Below, one piece after another: positions 50,427 to 60,223 of a stretch of 64,000 nucleotides of DNA. The notes beneath the pieces were generated by a model, which made no database searches, was not told where the DNA came from, and was given only the letters and a program-made list of their open reading frames with translations. A program made the position numbers and the translations under genes. The DNA lies in the NCBI RefSeq assembly GCF_039555335.1, contig NC_092629.1:29350775-29414774 (forward strand), given 5' to 3'. The stretch is from Amphiura filiformis (Eukaryota; Echinodermata; Ophiuroidea; Amphilepidida; Amphiuridae). The number at the start of each line of letters is the position of its first letter. The stretch's first letter is position 1.

Positions 50427-53400
50427 ATTAATTAATTAATAACGTTCAAGACATCCAACTTCAAGAGGGAAAAGATAGGCTTTAAACGATATTTTAAAAT
50501 GATGTTATGATAGTGTTTCCTAAAATTGTCCGAAGGAAAAAAAGGGAAATCGGGCAAATAACACAAACTAATTTTCAGTAAAACTTGGCTAAGGTGTATT
50601 TAGCTTTTGCTTAAAAATGTGTTATATTGGATACATTTTCAGGTGTGGAATGATGTTTACCTCCAATGGGAACCAAAACAATGGGGAAATATAACAGATG
50701 TGTCGGTGTTTACCAACAAAATATGGAAGCCAGATATAACATTTTACGAAAAGTAAGTTACCGCCAGGTTAACACATTACCGTGTTTTATAAGTCATACT
50801 CGTTTTAATGTTCTGCAGTACGAACTGATTGAGAAACATTCCTGCCGTATAGCTTACACGTTATCCTATGGTACCAAGATAGTGAATATACAACTTACAG
50901 ACCCATTATTAGTCCCTTAAGGGGAGGGGTAAACCATTTTTTTTTCATTTTACATTCTATTTTGGTCCCCTTATGGTTAATGCGTACTTTTGCTCACGAT
51001 GATTAAACTTTATTTGGTATCACCCTTCAAAGGAAAGTGTATAGAAAATTATTATATACATTATTTTGTCCTATAGCCCCTGAATGAAATGTATTTATTT
51101 ATGTTTGTACTCACTCAGGTAGCATTGTGTGTGAATTTTACATCCGAACTAAGTGCTACTCTTTTTATGGGCATTTTAGTGTCTAAAATGGCCCAAAATG
51201 AGGGTTTTTCAATATTGCCGTCCATTTCTAATCGTCACCCCCATAGACTTTACATGTAAAATAAAAAGGCTCATAAAAAATTAATAGCATCTAGTTCGGA
51301 TGTAAAATTCACACAAAATGCTTTTTGAGTGATTACAAAGATAATTAAATACTTTTATGCGGGGGCTATGTGGAATTTGTTTAATGTATTCCTTGTACAA
51401 TGACATTTCACAATAAAATGTGACCGTCAATCTCACACCGCTCGTAAAGTCGGCAAATTTTATTCATAGTTACAGTGCAAAATATGCATAGAGGTTGTAT
51501 TCATATGTCCCTAATGTTTGCCCTATTAAATGTTTCTCATTTTAGTCCAGTCAAACACCAATCTTTAATCCTATTGTTGAAGAGGATAATAAGCTTATGT
51601 ATAGAATTAGTAAAAAGCTTAAGTCTTTGTTTGCTTTGGCTAAATCCTGTGCAAGTGGTGGGTTAACCAACAATTTACAATGAGAGGACTCCCCTGCACC
51701 TCCTTGAGCTGGGGATGATTTGAAGTGACCGCCAATTATGACCATTTGATATTTAATACCAGCAATGTGGAAAAAGAGAAATAATGTAGTGCCAAAATAA
51801 TGTACCCTTTTACTGAAGGAGCAAAGTTAAACAAGTTATAACTCCGCTTCTGGATGTCGTTTGAAGTCAAATGATATATCATTGTAAAGCTTATGATATA
51901 TATTTTCTAAACACGGAAGAAAACAAATTTGACCAGGGGCCGACTTTACGAGCGTTTCGACCTGGACGGTCACAAATGTCCATTGGAAGGTGGGTGATGG
52001 AACTAGTGGCGACTTTTTAAATTGGCTGTGTTTATATATGTGTAATGTACGACATGTTAAATTACATGCAAAATCAAATTCGCGTAATGATCACCAGATG
52101 ACTCAGGGGGGCCGGCCAAGATTGGCTCAATTTTGACGTTGTCATTGGTTTTACACGTAAACACAAAAATGTCTCAAATTATTCCAAAACTGTACGTATG
52201 TTATTAAGCACTATTTTATCAGTCTAAATCCGTTGAGGTTCGCTAGTGAACCTCATTGTAAGTACTGTTTTTTTAAATTTTTTTGTATGAATAACGCACG
52301 ATATGTAACGATATATACTGAAAATTTCCCCTACGTGTATCAGCGAGTTGTAGTGGTTACGGATCTCGCCCCCCACGCAAAGGGTCCCGAGATCGATTCC
52401 CATCCCCGGCGATGATTAAAAATTTTTCTTCTTCTCTTTTCTTTGAATTTAAAATTATTTATTTTCATGTGAAAATGTATATATTGCACTGGGAAATATA
52501 TTTTGTGCATTTTTTTTTTTAATGGGCCACCCGGCCAATAGAGCTAAAAACGGATCTTGGCTCTGAGAAAAAATAATTGCGTCCATCTTGCAGGCAGTGT
52601 TGCCGTCATATTGTCTGTTTTGTTTACGCTTTTGGCTGTTGCCACATTGAATAATGTAGTCCACCGTCGTCTGAGATGACTGAATATATAGGATACAGCG
52701 CTACCACACGATCGTTGGTTAAGTATGTGGCCTCATACCATGCATACCTACGTAAAACCGTACGTATTAACGTACGTAAAACATACGGTCTACGTCGGCG
52801 TTTGGAAAATCGCAATCTCTCTAATGTAACTCATGAAACTCAACGACATTATTTGTACTGATCTCTAATTTGATTCATATTAATTAATTAATTTACTAAC
52901 ATATCTATTTCAGTGTTGATGAGAAATGGGAAAGTATAAAGGATATTGAAGCTAGTCTGACATCGGATGGAACCATCACCTGGTTTACACCCACAATCCT
53001 CCAAGTTTTCTGTAAGGTCAAAGTTCGTTACTTTCCTTTTGACTACCAACGGTGCACCATTACCATGGGTTCCTGGCGCCACGATAAATCCCGATTAGAC
53101 ATGGTGGCTTTAGATGATGATGATGCTAATCAAAATGTATATGATGATAACGGTGTATGGACTTTGCATAAAACGGAAATGTTTACTAAAGAAGAGAATT
53201 TTGTATGCTGTGAACATCCATATACCTTGCTTATCGTGGAAATAACTATGAAGAGAAATCCGGGGTTTTATATTTACAATATAATTGCACCGTGTATGTT
53301 GCTATCAATAATGACTGTCTTTGTGTTTAGAGTGCCTCCCGAATCTGGAGAAAAAATATCGTTGGGAATGACAAATGTCTTGGCATTAGTTCTTTATCAG

Positions 53401-55389
53401 CAGTTGATTGCAGCAAATATGCCGCCACTTGGTGACGATATGCCTGTTATAGGTCAGTAGCAAGTTGGGCGTAGGTTATTCATAAGATCTTGTTGTAGTT
53501 AACCGGGGGTTTAGTGCAAATATGGGTATGGGGACCTGCGATAGATTTGGGATTCAATTTCAGGCTTTTTGGTATAATTTTGGGTCGCATTTTTTTTCTC
53601 AAAATCCCCCCTTAAAATCTGGAAAAAGTGCAGAAGTTCTTCATTTTGATTTGAGCAAAATATGCATCAAAAATAAATAAGTGGACAGTGCCTTAAAAAC
53701 ATAAACAATCGGAGTTAATAGGGTTAATTTCTTGAAAAATAAATGAACTCTGACTAATAGCCTCTAATTAATTATGCAGATTAAAAGTAGCAAAATGCTA
53801 TTAAACGTACAAGTAAAATAGAAGTATATTATATTATACTTCTATCTTACTTCTACTTACTACATATGTACCAAGTCTCAGCTTGATAGTCCTTATAGTT
53901 ACTTAGCAAATTAACTTAAAAGTTTTCATAAAAAGTGTAAGTGCATGATATAGTAAGTTGTCGGAAAATTTCAAAAATGATTCAAATTTGAATAGGTATG
54001 TCAGTTGTAAAGATATCGGCTAAACTATTAACTATGTACTTGTTTGCATGTTAACGTTTAATTGAATAAAGTAAGTCTCCAAAACTCTCCATTAAGTAAG
54101 CATAATGTGTCCAATCAACCAGTTTGATGCGACTTGAAGTAAACTGTTTAATATATATCATATCTTCAACGACAATCTCGGGTTTACTCCAAGTTATAGC
54201 TAACAGATGTGATTTTCCCGTATGTAAATACTAATTGACAGTTGCAAACACGCTTTAAAATATCACAACATTCGTTGCAACCACTTTTTATGATACACCC
54301 TGTATAAATATAAAGTCATAATCCTGTGACAACCAAATTTTTTGTTATAGACTGTTTCATCTAACTGTCACATATTCAAGCAAAGTGTCGGATACGTGCC
54401 GTAAAGATCATAGTGCCTATAAATATATAGGTCCTAACGCCGTGTCCGACAAAGGTCCTTAAACATGGCAAAAATTTAAAGTTAGCATGTTAAAAACATT
54501 TAAATCCAGCGATGCTGAAGTCTTCGTCTGTGCTGGGGCACCTATAATATAAAGTAGAAATACTTGGAGACTCGTTTTCTTTGTTTTAGTCTTTTTTCAT
54601 TTTCAACAACTTGACCATGTTGATTGTAAATACGAATTTAGTCACATATCTGATATCAAACAAGATATGACCTGCTACCACAAAACTAGCATCAAGGCGC
54701 TAGTTAGTAGTTTCGAGACACTCTGACTGCTGCGTTGGTGTTCTTTATTGTATATCTGTATGTCCTTTGTGAATGGGGACCAATGGGATGGACCATTCTC
54801 GAAGGACATACTACGGGCTTGTACTGGTGCGCGGCAAACAAAGAATATCAATTCAGTCAGCCAGGATGTCTTGAAACTACCAACTTGCGACTTTACGCTC
54901 ATTTCGTGTCACATATGTATTTCATTTGTTTTTTTTTTTAATTCCATAGTCTTTTTTTATTTTCTAAAATCCACAGAAGTCTACTTCCTCGCAATGATTG
55001 TAATGGGTTGTATATCCGTCATGACAACTGTGGTTATACTACGTGTCTATCATTATCCCGCCACAAAACCAATCCCTACTTGGCTTTACCACTTCATAGG
55101 TCAAAGGTCAAAAAGGAATAAAGGCAAAATACAAGATATTCTTACCTCTACAAAGGGCGCCAGTTTATGGGCTGTTGCCAATCAACCAGAAGAAGAAAAA
55201 CTTTCTTCGAGAAATGAAAACACTCGAGATGATAACGTGGTGGGTGATGACCAAACGGTTGCAGAGTGGAGACGTGTAGCGTTTTTATTGGACAAATTGG
55301 TCTTTGTTGTTTTAAGTTTGTCTCTGGTTGTTGTCTTTCTTTACGTTCTTGTTGAATATTTGTTGTATTTGCAAACGTTGGACAAGTAA
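43596..55389 (+). CDS. gene C: nicotinic acetylcholine receptor-like alpha-type subunit, complete
   Basis: Six exons: 43596-43638, 48910-49052, 49524-49568, 50643-50752, 52914-53452 and 54977-55389 (stop TAA), giving 430 residues. This is the one copy that is complete and intact in the window. Order: short signal peptide (MDIFTFVALYLLA), agonist-binding extracellular domain with loop D Trp (FHGWLKL), loop A Tyr (ITFYEN), 13-residue Cys-loop (CKVKVRYFPFDYQRC), loop B Trp (GSWRHDK), loop C CCEHPY, M1 (FYIYNIIAPCMLLSIM), GEK, M2, M3, a loop of about 80 residues and M4 ending LQTLDK. Vicinal cysteines mark an alpha-type subunit. Exon 2 begins 6 nt further in than in A, B and D because the upstream AG is lost, so two residues including the first Cys are missing. 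Closest family by eye is alpha7-like; agonist and partners cannot be told from sequence. Confidence 0.94.
45142..45296. repeat. 155-bp fold-back (hairpin MITE) in intron 1 of gene C
   Basis: Two arms of about 77 bp, roughly 90% complementary, meet with almost no loop. They share CACCATCTATTTTGAGGTCA and its reverse complement. As RNA it would form a long hairpin. Confidence 0.85.
46294..46504 (+). repeat. possible dispersed repeat related to 7550-7800
   Basis: It starts ACCAATCACA and ends CGTATATTAATGAGGTTAT, as the minus-strand segment in gene A intron 3 does. The body is rich in GCGC words. Boundaries and relationship are weak. Confidence 0.35.
46505..48200. other. gene C intron 1, no recognised features
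   Basis: AT-rich intron sequence with poly-T and poly-G runs; no supported genes or element ends. Confidence 0.5.
48202..48606. mobile_element. hAT-like MITE with 8-bp target duplication
   Basis: The 389-bp element (48210-48598) starts CCCGGGGGGATCACTC and ends with the near reverse complement. The inverted repeats extend, with mismatches, to GTACGCATGCGTGACCAAA (about 47 bp). CTGAGAGG flanks it on both sides (48202-48209 and 48599-48606), the 8-bp duplication typical of hAT elements. Non-coding. Confidence 0.88.
50308..50430. repeat. (AAAT)n / (AACTA)n microsatellite
   Basis: AAAT units grade into AACTAAAT units and back to AAAT, then AATT. It lies in intron 3 of gene C. Confidence 0.95.
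51070..51375. repeat. inverted repeat of about 130-bp arms
   Basis: GTGTGAATTTTACATCCGAA in the left arm (about 51130) is matched in reverse near 51310, and similarity continues outward to TATAGCCCC (51073) and GGGGGCTAT (about 51360). Probably a fold-back element; the ends were not resolved. Confidence 0.7.
51417..51978. mobile_element. MITE with GTGACCGTC ends, 0.56 kb
   Basis: Left end TGTGACCGTC...CGCTCGTAAAGTCGGC (51419-51456) is matched in reverse by GCCGACTTTACGAGCG...GACGGTCACA (51936-51974). The interior is non-coding. It lies in intron 4 of gene C. Confidence 0.75.
52335..52413 (+). mobile_element. tRNA-like SINE head
   Basis: GTTGTAGTGGTTACGG resembles a box A region and GAGATCGATTCCC a box B about 40 bases later. 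No complete cloverleaf is seen, and an A/T-rich tail follows. The fragment 19022-19045 (GCGTAGTGGTTAAAGCC) may be related. Confidence 0.45.
53453..54976. other. gene C intron 5
   Basis: No gene or element ends recognised apart from a short AT-rich hairpin at about 53812-53850 (GAAGTATA / TATACTTC core). An ORF that runs into exon 6 from 54748 is only upstream read-through of intron. Confidence 0.6.
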
Positions 55390-57300
55390 CCAAACATCTT
55401 CAGAATTATTATTAACTTATTACCAAGCGGAAACTTGTAGCTCCATCAAGGCTGATCTTGATCAATTCACCAAATGGTCTGAAAATAATTTGTCCAAATT
55501 AAGGAAAGGGTTGAGTATTTTGGGGCCATTTTGAATAACTTTGTTTTTTAAACTTCACCAAATATCAACCGATTATGTCTTATTATAATGTTATCAACAA
55601 AATATCGTATATATAGTATGCTGTCGTATATATAATATGCTGTAGCCCGTGATGCCTAAAAAATGTTTTAAAAAGACAATAGTCTTAGGCCTCAGTCTTA
55701 TTGGCTAAACACGGGAATTCACGAAATGATCCATGGGTATCGTACCTGCCATCCGGTACGTAATAGAAATATTAATATGTTTTCATGGTTTTGAAGGTAA
55801 TAATCTACTAGGTCCTATTCCAAAATTGCCCAAACCGTCGTCTTATTTGAGTTGAAACATGATATTTAGATTTAATAGTAATTTGTATTCATATTTTGAA
55901 AATAATTTTATGTTTGTACGATTAGTTAAGTTTGCAAATAGCTAGTATATTTTTTTTTTCTTAGAAGATAATATGGAGCATGTTGATATTTATCTTAGCT
56001 TCACCAATGATTGATGTATACGAACGTAGGTTCGTGCATAGAAAGCTGCCATGTACAATCTGAGGACAGTGACGTCATATCATATCATCGAACAAAAGTC
56101 TTGATATAAATACGCTGTTTTATTTATAGGGGGTTGTTTTGTTTTGTTTTTCGTTTTTTATTTATTTGTTGTGGGTTTGGATTTTGTTATTATTATAATG
56201 ACGTAATGCTTTAAGAACGCACCGCCGGATATTAAAGCATTTCTTACTTTTAAAAAAGGGTATGTATGAATAAATTGATGAATACATTTGGCTATCATTG
56301 CAGTTGCAGTATCGGATTTTGTTTTGGTTTTTGTTTTGTTTTTCTTTTTGCTATTAATTATACATGAGGAAAAGTAACATCATTTTTAAAGATCCCCTCA
56401 GTGGGGGTATCATTTTCTGCTTCAAATGACCCGATCATTAGCTCTGTCTTATTTACAAAAGTAAATTTGCGTTGTCGCCACTTTCCTGTATTGCGCTGGC
56501 GTAGGAGTTAAAATGGGCAAGGGCCTGGTATCATTGGTTACAAAGGACCCGTAGATGTCTTTTGTACAAAATAGAACAAGCTGCCCTCCTTCTTCAACTG
56601 TCTTTGTTTTGAAACAGGATTCTTGTTACATAGAGACTGCGCAGCTGTGTCCAAACTGACCTTTTGACCGAGTTTGTTGTTTTTAGAAACATTAGAAACA
56701 TTTAATCACTACGCATTTTATGTAACAACGAAATTCGGTTAGTGAATATGGGTAGCGACATGTCTACCATATGTACCGACATGTTCACTTTAAATCACTC
56801 AATATCAGCTCATACGAATACCACAAGTGTCTTCAATGATGTCAGACACGATATGAACTGTAAGGTATTCAGTCGTCACTACATTTTCACTGGAATCCCG
56901 TTTCTAAGATTCAAGACCTGAATTATCTGTTTATCATGTTCGAGGCAATAGATGAGACTGTGTTTTTACGAAGCGTTTCTTTAACATCATATCATACGAG
57001 TATTACTGAGTGTCATTGTTTTAAAAACAGATAACAAAAGCCCTTATACTTACTTATGTCATACATATAGAAAATAATTATTGGCAATCTTACACACTGT
57101 ATAAAAATAAATATGTTTTTCACAAAGATCGAATATGTTGCAATACATCAAAGTGTTTGGATAACAAAGTATCAAAGATATAAATCAAATAGGAATAATC
57201 AATTAATCAATACTCAATGAACAAGGAAGCGATATTAATGAAGAAATGTGTTATATAAGAAGGGGTTCATAAAAACTCCAGGGAGCTATATACAGTCAGT
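55390..57300 (+). other. 3' flank of gene C
   Basis: Aligns in pieces with the gene A flank (for example GGTTACAAAGGACCCGTA near 56542 against 11803, and ATAGAAAATAATTATTG near 57067 against 12306). A segment of about 550 bases (55985-56535) and another at about 56590-57060 lack counterparts there. No gene. Confidence 0.65.
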
Positions 57301-57465
57301 CGTTTCAAATATTGAATATTCGTTTTGGTTTTGGTCACGTGGTTTCCTATTATCCTGCTTAAGCTCATGACGGACGTCATTATCGATATCTTTGTTTGTA
57401 CCCTTTTTGAGATACTTTTAAAAAATTCGGCACATTGTAAAATTGCACAAAATAATAGTGCCATA

Positions 57466-57760
57466 ATGGTGCACCAAATGAATTCAATTGAGCCTTCAGT
57501 TTTTCATGTCTCAGGGGGCACATTCTCCCTCAGACATCTTCTACGTATGCTTACACAAGTTGTTTGTCTCGTTTCTGCTTCGGACACTTAATATTTAAGG
57601 CAATAAATTATACAATTAATAATAATAATTAATAATTCGGCGAAATCTACTGGAAACAACAATAGTACAAAATGGTCAACCAAATAGTATCAATTGGGTC
57701 TTCGTGTTGCAAAGGTTTCTCACTTCTGATGAAGCACATCGCCCCTGTATGAGGGGTGTG
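57466..57760. repeat. stray copies of the 16-kb minisatellite unit
   Basis: CACCAAATGAATTCAATTGA plus CCCTCAGACATCTTCTACGT and, further on, CAACCAAATAGTATCAATTG with CATCGCCCCTG repeat the word order of the unit at 15900-17215. Confidence 0.75.
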
Positions 57761-59227
57761 TAGCCTGTGGAGATGTAGCAGGGGCTATTTAAGAAGAAAA
57801 AAGTCATTGCACGTTGGCGATGTAATGTCTCGGTGATCAACCAGCGGCGGTGGTCAAAAGGGTCCAAATTTTTCCAACTGCGAGCGTAGCGAGCGAAAAA
57901 AAATAAGGTTCTTTATGCTTTCATTTCAAAAATGTCCAAACATTTGGGAAAAGGTCCAAAAAAGGTCCCCCTTTTCAAAATCAGCCACCTCCCAAAATAA
58001 ATCGTGGCTACACCCCTGGTTGGAGGGGAGTTTTCCCCCTCGAGTTTTGGAGATTTACTATTTTTGACCGTATTAGTAACCCGATTGGACACTTGATCTT
58101 CTTGAATTATAACTAATAGCCCAATCTGCAAACAAACCTGCAAAATATTTTTATTTTGTTACTCTTTGAACACAGAAAAAAAAATCACCCACGAAATGAG
58201 TGCAAACAATTTTCCACTTTCACTGAAAAAATCAACATAACATTGAATTTAAAAAAAGCATATTGGCCGAAGGTCTAACAAAATAATTTTTTTTTTTTGG
58301 GGGATTACCACAGTTCAACGCTTTGCTCACTTGTAGGGATTATCTATTTTGTATTGGCAAGTTATCAATGTTGCGAGCTCAAACGTGTGGGGTCCGGGAA
58401 TCCGCCTTATAATATTAGATCCCCTGGTGGAGTCGAGGGGGCCCAGGGGCAGCGTTCGAAATAGGGCCGGTCAGCCGGCCATTGGCCTGTAACTTTTTGG
58501 CCTGGCCGGTAACTTTTCTGACTGGCATCTAGTTGCCGACCCGGCTGGCCGGTAACTTTTTAAGGTCAAGCCCGGCTGGCCTGTAACTTTTTGAGGCACT
58601 GTCCAGGGGGTAGAACACCAAGCCCATACATTTTAACATTTAGGCCTTTTCAAGGCATCAGACCGGAGAGCTTCCCCTAAAACATATATTCATGATTTAT
58701 ATAACTTTCAAGAAGTTCAAGATGAAAAAAAAACATAGGGTAACACTTACAAAGTCGTTCCGATGACCTGCGCGAAGCGCGAAAAAAATAATGCTGTGAC
58801 ATTAATGCTGGCGTTGACGAATGACCACCCCATATAGCACGCACGTTGGCAACTTTGAAAACTACCAGACCTGGTTTAGGTTGTAAACACTCTCATTTAA
58901 TAGCAACGCGTAGGGGATGGAGCTGTCGATACACGCGGTTCACAAACTATGTGTATAGCTATAATATGCATGAGGCCCTTTAAAAATTGGAGTTTTCGAT
59001 AAACATGAGGAAAGGGGTGATGAAGCGTTAATTTTGAAATTTTGTCTGAAAGTGAACATACGGTAGGTGCTATATAATTAAAGCATCCAAATTGAGTTTG
59101 TTAAAATGCATAGAAATATTTTAAGCACGGATTCCTAATTCTCACTGCACGGAATTTCAATCTCACTGCACTAGCCCCTGAGATGTAGTAAATATATACG
59201 AACTGCCCCCCCCCCCATCAAAATCGT
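57760..59227. other. spacer before gene D
   Basis: No supported genes. It contains short tandem GGCCGGTAACTTTT strings at 58440-58610 and scattered poly-A, poly-T and poly-C runs. Confidence 0.55.
58460..58610. repeat. GGCCGGTAACTTTT short tandem repeat
   Basis: Four imperfect copies of GGCC(G/T)GTAACTTTTT separated by 13-35 bases, in a region enriched for GGCCGG and CCGGC. Confidence 0.75.
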
Positions 59228-59638
59228 TCCGCCGCCACTACTTAAGCACACTTAAATTATTTTGCTACCCATTTAACATACAAATGCGCTTAATTACCAT
59301 AAGAAACTGAACTAAATATTATAAATACTAATTATGTCATTAATTCAGATTATTGTAACATTGGTGACGCACGGTGCATACTAATAAACCGCCGTGTCTA
59401 TACTTTATAGATGCTCAATAACGCGCAGTGCTCAAACAACACCACTCATCATATTTCACTTAAACTTTAACCTTGACTTTCAAATAAGTACAATTTTCTT
59501 GGACCATTAAATTTATATTTAGATTTCAATCAAACTTGAAGCATTACGCTTCGTCTCCACAGCTCTGAAAGCAAAATCAATTCATTCTTAGCATTGTCGA
59601 TTTTACTTGCTTCATTGGTTCATGTAGAAGGGTGCACT
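59228..59638 (+). promoter_or_regulatory. conserved 5' block and promoter of gene D
   Basis: Shares CTTAAGCACACTTAAATTAT, AAATGCGCTTAATTACC, CACTTAAACTTTAACCTTGA, CTTGGACCATTAAATTTATA and CTTCATTGGTTCATG with genes B and C. The more distal part of the block seen in B and C is missing, so this copy is truncated on its 5' side or replaced by spacer repeats. Confidence 0.5.
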
Positions 59639-60163
59639 ATGGACATCTTTACTTTAGCGTTTTACCTTTTCGCAAATTGTAAGTAAAACCTACGATTGTT
59701 GGTATGTTTTTTGTGTGTAGCAGGAGTGATTTGAGAGGTGTGGGGTGTGCGAGGGAAGGTGGGGTGTGTGTGGTGTGTGAATGAACGTCTGCTTGTCTGT
59801 GATAAGCAGGGACAAGTGATTTGCGCGGAACTTTTTTTCCACGCAATCTCCGCGCAATTGGCTATTTTTTTCCTATGGGCAGGGATGGATACATGATTTG
59901 CACTGAAAAAAGTTCCACGAAACCTATGGCTATTTTTTTCGCTCAAATCACTTGTCCCTGGTGATAAGAAATGGTTCCAGGCGAGATTTTTCCATTTTAA
60001 AATTAAAGCAACCATAATGCGATCTCGTTACATAATTATGCATTTTTGTTGCTGTTATTGAGGTTCATAACCGAGAAATAATACATAGTTAACATTAGTT
60101 CTTGCTACTGTTGAAATTGACGATGAGGTTATATTCGCGATGATGATTGTATTGATGTTGTTA

Positions 60164-60223
<60 letters not shown>

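Noticed and set aside
50666-50920. 84-residue ORF at gene C exon 4
   Set aside because: Wrong frame across the exon and its donor; the exon frame (VWNDVYLQWEP) is conserved in A, B and C.
54748-54976. Alternative upstream start extending exon 6 of gene C
   Set aside because: It is intron sequence that happens to be open; genes A and B have nothing similar, and a good acceptor stands at 54976.
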